From positions 1 through 44,543 of the forward strand of contig JAFIEG010000033.1 of the NCBI GenBank assembly GCA_020832665.1: a DNA stretch of 44,543 nt. Reading direction: 5' to 3'. This DNA comes from Pararhodobacter sp. (GTDB lineage: Bacteria; Pseudomonadota; Alphaproteobacteria; Rhodobacterales; Rhodobacteraceae). Below are positions 1-7,709 of this stretch, one piece after another (position 1 is the stretch's first letter; each line of letters begins with the position of its first letter). A program made the position numbers and the translations under genes. The notes beneath the pieces were generated by a model. It was not told the origin of the DNA. It saw nothing but the letters and a program-made list of their open reading frames with translations, and ran no database searches.

Positions 1-345
1 CGCGGAAGCGCCCGGCCCGGCCCCTGCCGCCGCCCCGCCCCCCGGCGCGTGGCCATCATCGGCCGGCAGGTCGTGCAGCGTGGCGAGCAGCAGCTCAAGC
101 CGTTGGCACGCGGCCTCGGCACGGGCGGTCTGAGAATCGAGTGCCGCTGCCCCCGAATCGGCGTTTTCGCGTGCCCGGCGAAGCGTGCGCGACAGATCGT
201 CCACCTGCGCCGAGAGCAGCGCGATGGCGCTGCCCAGACCGCCGTCAAGCCGGGTCAGGGCCTGCAGCCGGCGCGACAGGATGAAACAGTATACTGCGGC
301 ACCAAGTGCTGCCGCCACGACCAGAAAATCCGATACGAATGCCAC
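1..345 (-). CDS. Membrane-anchored coiled-coil protein of the flagellar locus (partial, C-terminus outside window)
   Basis: The reverse strand is open from a GTG at 345 to the window edge (115 codons seen). A G5 tract lies four bases before the GTG. The product begins with a single hydrophobic segment (about residues 4-23, ending before SRR), followed by a Leu/Ala/Arg-rich stretch to about residue 95 that would form a coiled coil, then a Gly/Ala/Pro tail. It sits 23 bp behind fliL on the same strand, so it is probably co-transcribed with it. A small one-TM protein at this place is common in alphaproteobacterial flagellar clusters (DUF6468-like), but I recognise the architecture and context rather than a diagnostic motif. 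The function is unknown; a role at the motor or basal body is inferred from position only. Confidence 0.6.
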   Translation of the reverse strand, partial: MAFVSDFLVVAAALGAAVYCFILSRRLQALTRLDGGLGSAIALLSAQVDDLSRTLRRARENADSGAAALDSQTARAEAACQRLELLLATLHDLPADDGHAPGGGAAAGAGPGASA

Positions 346-368
346 GTTGCCCCCGTTGGTTGAGCCTG

Positions 369-848
369 TCAGTTGAGAATGAATTCGGTTACCAGCAGGT
401 CGTTCACCCGCCCCGCGCCGGTGACGATCTGCACGCGCCTGAGCATCTGCGCGCGAAGCCGAATCAGCGAGGCCGGCTCCTCTATCTCGTGCATTTCCAG
501 CGCACGCAGATAGATGTTCAGCACATCGATGATACGCGGAATCAGGCGGCTGACCTCGGACACATGCTCGGGCGCCACCTCGAGTTGGGCGCCGAAGCGC
601 AGCATCCGCGACTGCCCGCGCGGGCCGAGATTGATCACGATCGGCTCGAGCGCCACATAGGAAAAGCCGGCCGGCTCGGGCACGGGCGCGGCAGAGGCGG
701 CGGCCTCGGGCGCACCCGCTCGCCACAGCTCGTTCTGGGTGACGTAGAACCCGCCCGCCCCTGCCGGCAGCGCCAGCAAGAGCCCGAGCAGCCATCCCTT
801 GCGGCTTCTCGCAGGCGCCTGTTCGGGCGTTTGTGCGGCCTCGCTCAT
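369..848 (-). CDS. fliL: Flagellar basal body-associated protein FliL
   Basis: FliL is an inner-membrane protein that surrounds the stator and supports torque and rotor-stator coupling. The 159-residue product has a short cytoplasmic N-terminus, one transmembrane segment (about 19-36) and a periplasmic domain containing the typical stretch 'YVALEPIVINLG' followed by an alpha/beta region ending in 'LLVTEFILN', the usual FliL C-terminus. AAAGGA lies seven bases upstream of the ATG at 848. The gene diverges from fliF, and the 137-bp gap between them carries a CtrA-like box. The next gene on the same strand is the coiled-coil protein at 1-345. Length and domain are normal for alphaproteobacterial FliL. 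Confidence 0.93.
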   Translation of the reverse strand: MSEAAQTPEQAPARSRKGWLLGLLLALPAGAGGFYVTQNELWRAGAPEAAASAAPVPEPAGFSYVALEPIVINLGPRGQSRMLRFGAQLEVAPEHVSEVSRLIPRIIDVLNIYLRALEMHEIEEPASLIRLRAQMLRRVQIVTGAGRVNDLLVTEFILN

Positions 849-908
849 GATTGCGTCCTTTCGACCCGTTGGCGGGTGGTTTGCCCGCCGAGTCCTCGCA
901 CAAGGTGA

Positions 909-923
909 CTAACCGATTGTTAA
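909..923. promoter_or_regulatory. CtrA-like binding box in the fliL/fliF divergent region
   Basis: The sequence CTAA-N7-TTAA (909-912, then 920-923) matches the CtrA consensus TTAA-N7-TTAA with one mismatch. It lies 61 bp from the fliL start and 63 bp from the chosen fliF start, in a region otherwise GC-rich. CtrA is the established activator of flagellar genes in Rhodobacterales. Binding here is inferred. Confidence 0.45.
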
Positions 924-985
924 GCGCTCTCGGTCAAGGATCGCGGCTGACGGGGCAGAAGAACCGTTTGCACAGGAGTGGCTTG

Positions 986-2608
986 TTGGAACAGTTGCTG
1001 GGCTTCTGGAATGCGTTGGATAACCGCCGCAGGCTAATGCTGGGCGCGGGGCTTGCCGCGGCGCTGGTGACCGTGCTCGCGATCGCACGAATCGCCGCCA
1101 CGCCTTCGATGGCGCTGCTTTATGCCGGGCTCGAAGGGGCACCGGCGGGCGAGGTGATCCAGGCGCTGGAACAGCGCGGCATCCGCTACGAGGTGCGCGG
1201 CGATTCGATCTGGGTTGATGCCCGCATGCGCGACGAAACGCGCATGGGCCTGGCCGCGCAGGGGCTGCCGGCCAACACCGCCGGCGGCTACGAGTTGCTT
1301 GACGGGCTCAGCGGCTTCGGCACCACCTCACAGATGTTCGATGCCGCCTATTGGCGCGCCAAGGAGGGCGAGCTTGCCCGCACCATCGTCGCCAGCGCGC
1401 ATGTCAGCGCCGCGCGGGTGCATATCAGCCAGGGCGGCCAGCAGCCCTTCCGGCGCGAGCAGCAGGTCTCGGCATCGGTGACGGTCACCCCCGCCGGCGG
1501 CAGCCTGGGTACGGTCCAGGCCGAGGCGCTTCGCTTTCTCGTTGCCTCGGCGGTGCCGGGGCTGGAGCCGGCCAATGTCGCGGTGATCGATTCGGTCTCG
1601 GGGCTCGTTGTGGCCCAGGATGACAATGGCACCCGCTACAGCGGCGAGCGGGCCGAGGCACTGCGGCGCAATGTCGAGCGCCTGATCGAGGCGCATGTCG
1701 GGCGCGGTCGCGCGGTGGTCGAGGTCAATGTCGATACGGTGACGGACCGCGAAACCATCGTCGAGCGCCGGCTCGACCCCGAATCGCGCGTCGCCGTGAG
1801 CGAGGAAAGCGAAGAGCGCAACGCCACCAACACCGACACACGCGCCGGCGCCGTGACCGTGGCCTCGAACCTGCCCGACGGAGACGCGGCCGGCGGCGAC
1901 GGGCGCAGCGATTCGCGCGACATCCAGACCCGCGAACGCCGCACATGGGAGGTCAGCTCGCTCAGCCGCGAGTTGCAGCGCGAACCGGGAGCGATCAGGC
2001 GCCTGACCGTGGCGGTGCTGGTTGACGGGGTGCGCGCGCCCGATGCCGGCGGCACCATGCAGTGGCAGCCACGCTCCGATGCAGAGCTGGAGGCGCTGCG
2101 CGAGCTGGTTGCCTCGGCGGTCGGTTACGACCCCGAGCGCGGCGATGTGATCACGCTTCGCTCGCTGCCATTCGAGCCGGTGGCCGAGGCCGCGGGCGGC
2201 ATTCAGCCGGGGCTGGCCGAGCGGCTGGGGCTGGATGTGATGGGCATCATCCGCCTGCTGGCGCTGGCGGTGGTTCTGCTGATCCTGGCCTTTTTCGTCA
2301 TCGGCCCGGTGCTGCGTGCCGCGCGCGGCAATGGTGCGCAGCAAGGCGGCGATGACGGCCCGATGGCGCTGGCCGGGCTCGACCTGCCGGGCGGCGACCA
2401 TGGTTTCGCAACGGTTCCGGTGCTGACTGGCGAGATCGATGACGATGAAGGCCCCGGCGCCATGCCCGGCGTCATGTCTGGGGGGCGGGCAACGGGGCAT
2501 GACGAAGCCGATCCTGTTGCCCGGATGCGCCAGCTCATTGCCGAAAGACAGGACGAGACGATGGAAATACTGCGCCACTGGATGGAAGATCATGACGGAG
2601 GCCGCTGA
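986..2608 (+). CDS. fliF: Flagellar M-S ring protein FliF
   Basis: FliF builds the membrane M-S ring on which the rotor and export gate assemble. From the chosen start the protein is 540 residues. TM1 is at about 17-37, then come the YscJ/FliF ring-building domains (to about 210) and the FliF C-terminal periplasmic domain with an acidic/Thr-rich loop. TM2 is at about 419-442, and the cytoplasmic tail ends in 'MRQLIAERQDETMEILRHWM', the FliG-binding helix. The frame is open from an ATG at 851, but an AGGAG at 974-978 is ideally spaced (seven bases) before TTG 986. The resulting N-terminus, 'LEQLLGFWNALDNRRRLML', looks like other Rhodobacterales FliF proteins. TTG 983 is also possible. The stop overlaps the next ATG by one base. 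Confidence 0.93.
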   Translation: MEQLLGFWNALDNRRRLMLGAGLAAALVTVLAIARIAATPSMALLYAGLEGAPAGEVIQALEQRGIRYEVRGDSIWVDARMRDETRMGLAAQGLPANTAGGYELLDGLSGFGTTSQMFDAAYWRAKEGELARTIVASAHVSAARVHISQGGQQPFRREQQVSASVTVTPAGGSLGTVQAEALRFLVASAVPGLEPANVAVIDSVSGLVVAQDDNGTRYSGERAEALRRNVERLIEAHVGRGRAVVEVNVDTVTDRETIVERRLDPESRVAVSEESEERNATNTDTRAGAVTVASNLPDGDAAGGDGRSDSRDIQTRERRTWEVSSLSRELQREPGAIRRLTVAVLVDGVRAPDAGGTMQWQPRSDAELEALRELVASAVGYDPERGDVITLRSLPFEPVAEAAGGIQPGLAERLGLDVMGIIRLLALAVVLLILAFFVIGPVLRAARGNGAQQGGDDGPMALAGLDLPGGDHGFATVPVLTGEIDDDEGPGAMPGVMSGGRATGHDEADPVARMRQLIAERQDETMEILRHWMEDHDGGR

Positions 2609-3210
2609 TGTCCGCGCCCTTGCGACTTGAGGTTTTCGAAACCCCTGGCGAGCCCGAGGCGCCAAGCTTGGTCATGCCCGAGGATCTCGAGGATCTGAAG
2701 CTCAACGCCTATGAGCGCGGCTACACCGCCGGCTGGGACGACGCCATGCGCCAGGCATCCGACGAGACGCGCGCGCGCCACGAGGCGCTGGCGCGGATGG
2801 CCGAGGGGCTGAGCTTCACCTTTCACGAGGCGCAGGCGCATGTGCTGGGCGCGCTCGAACCGCTCCTGCAGGCCATCGCGGCCCAGATTTTGCCCGAACT
2901 GGCACGCGCGGCGCTGGTGCAGGCGGTCGGCGAAGAGCTGATGTCGGTGGCGGCAACGCTGGCGGGAACGCCGGTCGAGCTGCGCGTGCCGGCCGGAAAG
3001 CGCGATGCCTTCGAGGAGGGTTTCGAGGGGCTGGTCCTGCCGCCGCTGGAGATTGTCGAATGCGACGATCTCGCCGAGGGGGTGGCGGAATTTGCCGCCG
3101 ATGCGCGCCATACCCGCGTCGATCTTGCCGGCGTTGCCGACCGGCTGGCCGATGCCATCACGCGTTTCTACCAGACCGACATGCCGCAAAAGGAGGCCGT
3201 CAATGGCTGA
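2608..3210 (+). CDS. fliH: Flagellar assembly protein FliH-like
   Basis: This 200-residue protein lies between fliF and fliN and is translationally coupled to both: one base overlap with fliF (TGATG) and eight with fliN. FliH-type proteins bind and restrain the FliI ATPase and link it to the C-ring through FliN. The N-terminal third is charged and helical, with 'AYERGYTAGWDDAMRQ', a G-x3-G-type segment typical of FliH/YscL. The C-terminal half shows the FliH-like alternation of helices and strands ('AIAAQILPELARAALVQAVG', 'ELRVPAGKRDAFEEGF'). Sequence similarity within this family is weak, so the call leans on position and architecture. There is no signal peptide or TM segment. Confidence 0.75.
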   Translation: MSAPLRLEVFETPGEPEAPSLVMPEDLEDLKLNAYERGYTAGWDDAMRQASDETRARHEALARMAEGLSFTFHEAQAHVLGALEPLLQAIAAQILPELARAALVQAVGEELMSVAATLAGTPVELRVPAGKRDAFEEGFEGLVLPPLEIVECDDLAEGVAEFAADARHTRVDLAGVADRLADAITRFYQTDMPQKEAVNG

Positions 3211-3544
3211 ACCCGCCGACAACCCCGAGCTGCAGGCCGCCGCCGCACCCGCTTCCGCCTCCGGCGAGGGCAGCGAGCCGCGCCCGGCAATGCGCGGCGC
3301 CTTCGGCCAGGTGCCGATCGAGATCGTGATCTCGGTGGGCCGCGCCCGGCCGACCGTGCGCGAGATGCTGCAGCTCAGGCGCGACAGCGTGCTTGCGCTC
3401 GACCGGCGCCTCGACGAGCCGGTCGAGCTGCATGTCGGAGACCGGCTGATCGCGCGCGGCGTGCTGGAGGAACTCGAGGGCGAGCAGGCCGGCCAGATCG
3501 CGGTCAGGCTGACCGAAGTCGTCGATCTCAGCGACGGGCTGTGA
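3203..3544 (+). CDS. fliN: Flagellar motor switch protein FliN
   Basis: FliN forms the lower part of the cytoplasmic C-ring and contacts FliH during export. The 113-residue product has an Ala/Pro/Glu-rich N-terminal 35 residues, then a complete SpoA/FliMN C-terminal domain: 'VPIEIVISVGRARPTVREML', 'LDRRLDEPVELHVGDRLIA' and 'IAVRLTEVVD'. AGGAGG at 3191-3196 precedes the ATG at 3203, inside the end of fliH. It is the third gene of the fliF operon and is followed after one base by the frame carrying fliP. The length is normal for short FliN proteins. Confidence 0.9.
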   Translation: MAEPADNPELQAAAAPASASGEGSEPRPAMRGAFGQVPIEIVISVGRARPTVREMLQLRRDSVLALDRRLDEPVELHVGDRLIARGVLEELEGEQAGQIAVRLTEVVDLSDGL

Positions 3545-3545
3545 C

Positions 3546-4592
3546 ATGGCCTCGAGCCACGCCGCGCCGGCTCCCGGGGCCGCCTCCCCGCCTTGGGTTG
3601 TTTCGCCGCGGCGCGTGGCGCCGGCGCGCAACGTCGCGGCAGTGCCTGTTGGCCGTGTTGCGGCAATGCCGGGGATGACCGCTCAGGCGGCGCCCGCGCG
3701 CGCCGCGCACATTGCCGGCAATGGCCGGCCGGGCCGAAGCCACAGCCACAGCCGGGGGCAGGGCGGGGTAAGGGGCAGTGACAATGGCAAAGGCCGGCCC
3801 ATTCGGCCGGTAGCGGCTGCTTCACCCTGCCAAGCCCGTCAGCGGGAAGGGTCGTGCCGGAAGGCCTTGTGGCGCCGGTTGCTGCCGGTGGCCTTCCTTC
3901 TGTTGGTGACGCTGCCGTGGCCGGCGGCGGCGCAGGAGATCACCCTTAGCTTCGGCGACGAGGGCAGCCTCGCGGTGCGCTCGGTCCAGCTGATCGCGCT
4001 GATGACGCTGCTCAGCCTGGTGCCCGGCCTGGCGATCATGATCACCTGCTTTCCCTTCATCGTCACCGTGCTCGCCATCCTGCGCCAGGCCATCGGGCTG
4101 CAGCAATCGCCGCCGGGCATGTTGCTGACGACGCTGGCCATCTTCCTGACCTGGTTCGTCATGGAGCCGGTCTTCACCGCCGCCTGGGAAGCCGGTATCG
4201 AGCCGCTCAATGCCGGGCACATCGGTCTGGAGGAAGCCTTCATGCGCGCGATCGAGCCGTTTCGCGGCTTCATGGCGGCGCGCATCGATGCCGACACCTT
4301 TGCCAGCCTCGCCGGGCTCAGGCCCGAACCTGTCGCCACCGGCCCCGAGGCGCCGCTTTCGGTGCTGGTGCCCTCGTTCCTGCTGTCGGAACTGGCGCGC
4401 GCCTTCGAAGTGGGTTTCCTGATCTTCCTGCCCTTCCTGATCATCGATCTCGTGGTCGCCGCGGTGCTGATGTCGATGGGCATGATGATGGTGCCCCCGG
4501 CCATCGTGTCGCTGCCCTTCAAACTGGCCTTCTTCGTGGTCGCCGATGGCTGGTCGCTGGTCTCGGCGGCGCTGGTGACGGGGTATTTCTGA
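3546..4592 (+). CDS. fliP: Flagellar export-gate protein FliP with a long N-terminal extension
   Basis: FliP is a core subunit of the type III export gate. The conserved part begins near residue 108 with a signal-like segment ('RRLLPVAFLLLVTLPWPAAA'), then 'SVQLIALMTLLSLVPGLAIM' and the classic C-terminal 'SMGMMMVPPAIVSLPFKLAF', about 240 residues, which is the usual FliP length. The frame, however, opens at an ATG one base after the fliN stop, adding about 107 residues rich in Ala, Pro, Arg, Gly and His with no TM segment. No alternative start is convincing: TTG 3867 gives a normal FliP but GGAAGG sits only two bases away. FliO, often encoded here, is absent. I give the long frame; the true start may be near 3867. 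Confidence 0.85.
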   Translation: MASSHAAPAPGAASPPWVVSPRRVAPARNVAAVPVGRVAAMPGMTAQAAPARAAHIAGNGRPGRSHSHSRGQGGVRGSDNGKGRPIRPVAAASPCQARQREGSCRKALWRRLLPVAFLLLVTLPWPAAAQEITLSFGDEGSLAVRSVQLIALMTLLSLVPGLAIMITCFPFIVTVLAILRQAIGLQQSPPGMLLTTLAIFLTWFVMEPVFTAAWEAGIEPLNAGHIGLEEAFMRAIEPFRGFMAARIDADTFASLAGLRPEPVATGPEAPLSVLVPSFLLSELARAFEVGFLIFLPFLIIDLVVAAVLMSMGMMMVPPAIVSLPFKLAFFVVADGWSLVSAALVTGYF

Positions 4593-4646
4593 ACAATGGC
4601 GCAGACTGCCCGCCCTGCCGATTGCCTTGTGCGCAATGGGACGTGG

Positions 4647-4713
4647 CGAAAAGGGCAGCGCCCGCAAGGCGCGCGGGGTGGGCGGGTGGGAGCGCGGCTT
4701 GCGGGCGCTGCCC
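4647..4713 (-). terminator. Long inverted repeat, probable terminator of the response-regulator operon
   Basis: A perfect 16-bp inverted repeat (4653-4668 and 4698-4713) encloses a G-rich 29-base loop. Read on the minus strand it is followed by TTTT (complement of 4649-4652), as expected of an intrinsic terminator downstream of the response regulator. It lies between the convergent fliP and response-regulator genes and could act in both directions. Confidence 0.5.
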
Positions 4714-4795
4714 GTGCTTCAGGTGATGCAGTCAATCGAAACCGGCAAGCAAGGGCAGATTGACCTCCCCGCAGCGGGCAGGCTGTGCGCTTTGC

Positions 4796-5503
4796 TCAGC
4801 GCCAGCTCACATCGCCCAGGAAGATATAGCCAGCGCCGTAGATGGTCTTGATCAACCGCGGGTTCTTGGGGTCCTCGCGCAGCTTCGCACGCAGCCGCGA
4901 AATGCGCACATCCATCGCCCGGTCGAAGCTTTCCCCGGCTGCGCCGCCCAGTGATTCCTGCATCTGCGCGCGCGAGATCAGCCGCCGGGGCGATTCCAGA
5001 AACAGCCGCAGCACCTCGCCCTCGGCATGGCTGAAGCCGACCTCGTCGCCATCATCGGCGACCAGCGCATAGCGGTCGAAATGTGCTTCCCAGCCGGCAA
5101 AGGCGGCGATGGTGGCGCCGGTATCCTGGGCGGCGCGGGTATTCTTGCGCAGCCGCGCGCGCACGCGCGCCACCACCTCGGCCGGCTCGAAGGGCTTGAT
5201 GATGTAGTCGTCGGCGCCCAGTTCCAGCCCCGTCACCCGGTCCTGCAACTGCGCGCGGCCCGAGACGATGATGATGGTGGCCCCCGATTCAAGCGCCAGC
5301 CGATGCACCAGCGCCAGCCCGTCGCGGTCGGGCAGGCCCAGATCCACCAGGCAGACATCGGGCGTAGTGCGCTTGAGCGCGGCCTCGAACTCGGTGGCGC
5401 GGGCATAGGTCGAGGTGCGAAATCCCGCCTCGCCCAGCGCATCGGCAAGAATGCGGCGGATCTCGGCCTCGTCATCGAGAATGGCGACATGCGGCTGGCT
5501 CAT
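4796..5503 (-). CDS. OmpR/PhoB-family response regulator
   Basis: This is a DNA-binding response regulator of 235 residues. The receiver domain (about 1-120) has the acidic pair D10-D11, phosphoacceptor D54 in 'CLVDLGLPDRDG' and K103 in 'YIIKPF'. The winged-helix output domain (about 135-230) ends in the OmpR-type 'RISRLRAKLREDPKNPRLIK' and 'YGAGYIFLG'. It overlaps the upstream histidine kinase by four bases (ATGA), so the two are translationally coupled and almost certainly a cognate pair. A linker with 'RKNTRAAQ' joins the domains. The signal and targets cannot be read from the sequence. Confidence 0.93.
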   Translation of the reverse strand: MSQPHVAILDDEAEIRRILADALGEAGFRTSTYARATEFEAALKRTTPDVCLVDLGLPDRDGLALVHRLALESGATIIIVSGRAQLQDRVTGLELGADDYIIKPFEPAEVVARVRARLRKNTRAAQDTGATIAAFAGWEAHFDRYALVADDGDEVGFSHAEGEVLRLFLESPRRLISRAQMQESLGGAAGESFDRAMDVRISRLRAKLREDPKNPRLIKTIYGAGYIFLGDVSWR

Positions 5504-7464
5504 GCTAGGGGCTCCAGCGAGCGGCCGGGCGCCACCTCGCAGCGGCCGAGAAAGGCGCCCAGCGCCTCGGGGCCGAAAGGTTTGCGCAGGACGGGGAAAT
5601 GGCGCGCGCCTTCCATGTGCAGCGCCGCGCCGGGCGGCAGCGAGGTCATCAGCCCCATGGCGATGGCGGGAAGCCGCGCGCGCAGCCTTCGCAGCAGCGT
5701 CAGGCCCGAATCGCCGCCTCGCAGATCGATGTCGGAGAGCACCATGCCGATGCCCTCGATCTCGGCCAGCGCCTCGGCATCCTGCGCGCTTTCGGCCTCG
5801 AGCACGGCATGGCCCTGCGCGCAGAGCATGTCACGCACATGGGTGCGGATATCAGCGTCATCTTCCACCAGCAGCACAAGGTGCCCGTGCTGCTGCGGCT
5901 GCGCCAGCCGCAGTGGCAGGCGCAGCGTGACGCGCGCACCGCCGCCAGAGCGGTTGGCAAGCCGCACCGAGCCGCCGCAAAGCGTGGCGTGGTCATAGAC
6001 CATTGCCAGACCCAGCCCCGAACCGGCGCCGCGCTTGGTGGTGAAGAACGGGTCGAGCCCGTGTTTCAGCGCTTCGGGCGAGAAGCCGGGCCCGTCATCC
6101 TCGACGGTGAATTCCAGCCAGGTATCGCGGCGGCGGCGCAGCGAGAGCCTGATCTCGCCGCCGGCTTCGCCCATGGCGTCGCGGGCGTTGAGGATCAGGT
6201 TCAGAAGGCTGTCCTGCACCGCGCCCTGATCGAGCAGCACCGCGCCCAGCCCGTCTTCGCATTCGATGCCCAGCCGCGTGGCATCGGGCAGCGACGGGCC
6301 GGCAAGCAGCGCCAGATCGTCGAGCAACCCGGCCAGATCGGTGGGTTCGGCGCGAAGCTCACGCGGCCCCGAGATGGCGCCTATACGCTGCAACAAGGTG
6401 CCGCCTCGCCGCGCCGCGCCGAGGGTGGCGCGCACCAGCTCGGCACCCTCGGCGGGCAGGCCCGGCAGGCGGTGAAGCTTTTCCTGCATCCCCAGGATGA
6501 TGGTCAGCAGGTTCGAGAAATCATGCGCCAGCCCCGAGGTGAGTTGCGCGGCCAGTTCGCGCTTTCGGGTCTGCATGAGCGCGGCGCGGGCCTGGGTTTC
6601 TTCGGTGATGTCGGTCGACAGGATATAGATGCCGCCGCCCTGTTCCTGGCCCGAATTGTCGACAAGGCCCGGATCGGGGGTCAGCGCAACGCGAATACGC
6701 CGCCCGCTTTCCTCATGGGTGATTTCGCACACCGCCGATTCGCCGTCGAGCGCGCGCTGCATATGCGGGCGGATGCGCTCGAAGGTCATGCCCAGCGCCT
6801 GCGCCGCGTGCAGCCCGACGACATCGCCGGGCACTCCCGGCATGATCGATGACAGCCGGCGGTTGGAATAGGTATAGACCAGATCGCGGTTCACATGCGC
6901 GATATGCGCCGGCATCATCTCGGTGGTCAGCCTTGTGCGCGCCTCGATCTCGGTCAGCTCGCGCTTGGCCTGTTCCAGCGCCGCGTTCATTGCCGCCAGC
7001 TCGCGGTTGGCCAGGCTCAGCCTTTCGGCATGGGCGAAAAGCTGGCCCGAAAGCTCTTCCGAGCGTGCGCGCAGAAGTTGCTCCTGCAGCTTGATCTCGG
7101 TGATGTCGGTATAGACCGTCACCCAGCCGCCCTGTGGCAGCGGCGCCCCTTCAACGCTGATCCAGCGGCCATTGGCGCGCTGGCGTTCCATGTAATGCGG
7201 CTCGAAGGCCCGCGCCGTCTCGACGCGCACGCGCACGGCCTCTTCCGGGTCTGGCTGGGGGCCGTATTCGCCCTTGTTGACCAGATAGCGGATCGTGTCT
7301 TCGAAAGTGGCGCCGGGGGTGACCAGCCGGTCGGGCAGGCCGAACATTTCCTGATAGCGCTGGTTGCAGACGGCCAGGCGCAGATCGCTGTCGAAGATCG
7401 ACAGCGCCTGCTGGATCAGGTTCAGCCCGGCACGGGTAAGCTTTTCATTGGCTTCAGCGAGCAT
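5500..7464 (-). CDS. Hybrid sensor histidine kinase with two PAS domains and a C-terminal receiver
   Basis: This 654-residue kinase has no TM segment and is predicted cytoplasmic. In order: a PAS domain of the PAS_7 type (about 12-122), a coiled coil (125-180), a second PAS (about 180-288), the dimerisation/phosphoacceptor helix with H314 in 'SGLAHDFSNLLTII', the ATPase domain (N-box N426, G1 'DDGPGF', G2 'GSGLGLAMVYDH') and a receiver domain (about 530-640, D578, K628). It resembles NahK/ErcS'-type kinases. The start ATG at 7464 is where homology-like sequence begins; the upstream open frame is repeat DNA. Its stop overlaps the response-regulator start (ATGA). The internal receiver suggests autoregulation or a phosphorelay alongside the OmpR partner. 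Confidence 0.9.
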   Translation of the reverse strand: MLAEANEKLTRAGLNLIQQALSIFDSDLRLAVCNQRYQEMFGLPDRLVTPGATFEDTIRYLVNKGEYGPQPDPEEAVRVRVETARAFEPHYMERQRANGRWISVEGAPLPQGGWVTVYTDITEIKLQEQLLRARSEELSGQLFAHAERLSLANRELAAMNAALEQAKRELTEIEARTRLTTEMMPAHIAHVNRDLVYTYSNRRLSSIMPGVPGDVVGLHAAQALGMTFERIRPHMQRALDGESAVCEITHEESGRRIRVALTPDPGLVDNSGQEQGGGIYILSTDITEETQARAALMQTRKRELAAQLTSGLAHDFSNLLTIILGMQEKLHRLPGLPAEGAELVRATLGAARRGGTLLQRIGAISGPRELRAEPTDLAGLLDDLALLAGPSLPDATRLGIECEDGLGAVLLDQGAVQDSLLNLILNARDAMGEAGGEIRLSLRRRRDTWLEFTVEDDGPGFSPEALKHGLDPFFTTKRGAGSGLGLAMVYDHATLCGGSVRLANRSGGGARVTLRLPLRLAQPQQHGHLVLLVEDDADIRTHVRDMLCAQGHAVLEAESAQDAEALAEIEGIGMVLSDIDLRGGDSGLTLLRRLRARLPAIAMGLMTSLPPGAALHMEGARHFPVLRKPFGPEALGAFLGRCEVAPGRSLEPLA

Positions 7465-7567
7465 GATGCCTGCAATCTCCCCCCTCGGTGCCGCGGCTGC
7501 GGCCCGGCCGCAGGATAGGCGCAGCGGCCGCCGCTGCCAAGCCGCGCGTGTTTGCGCCACGCCATAA

Positions 7568-7640
7568 GGGGGCTCTGCCCCCGTCCAGCCCCGCAAGGGG
7601 GGCTGAACTCCCCCGGCGTATTTCGGGGCAAGATGAAGGG
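7568..7640 (+). repeat. Dispersed intergenic repeat, copy 1
   Basis: A first hairpin (GGGGGC/GCCCCC), a second hairpin (CAGCCCC/GGGGCTG) and a conserved tail with GGCGTATTT and GGCAAGATGAAG make up this element. The same architecture recurs at 16271-16336 (minus) and 40427-40494 (plus). Here it lies between the SH3 gene and the histidine kinase, opposite in orientation to both. Confidence 0.7.
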
Positions 7641-7709
7641 GGTGCGGACTGCGCGGCCAGGGCGGCCCGCATCTCCTGTGCCTTGTCGAAGCGGCGGGCA
7701 GGATGCGTT

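Noticed and set aside
870-884. TGGC-N7-TTGC, which fits the -24/-12 spacing of a sigma-54 promoter in the fliL/fliF gap
   Set aside because: The same bases form a simple GC inverted repeat (GGCGGG/CCCGCC), the -24 element lacks the usual AC, and the nearby CtrA-like box fits better with flagellar control in this order.
2590-3825. A 411-codon open frame on the minus strand opposite fliH and fliN
   Set aside because: It is a shadow of the overlapping flagellar genes and shows no family motif or plausible start.
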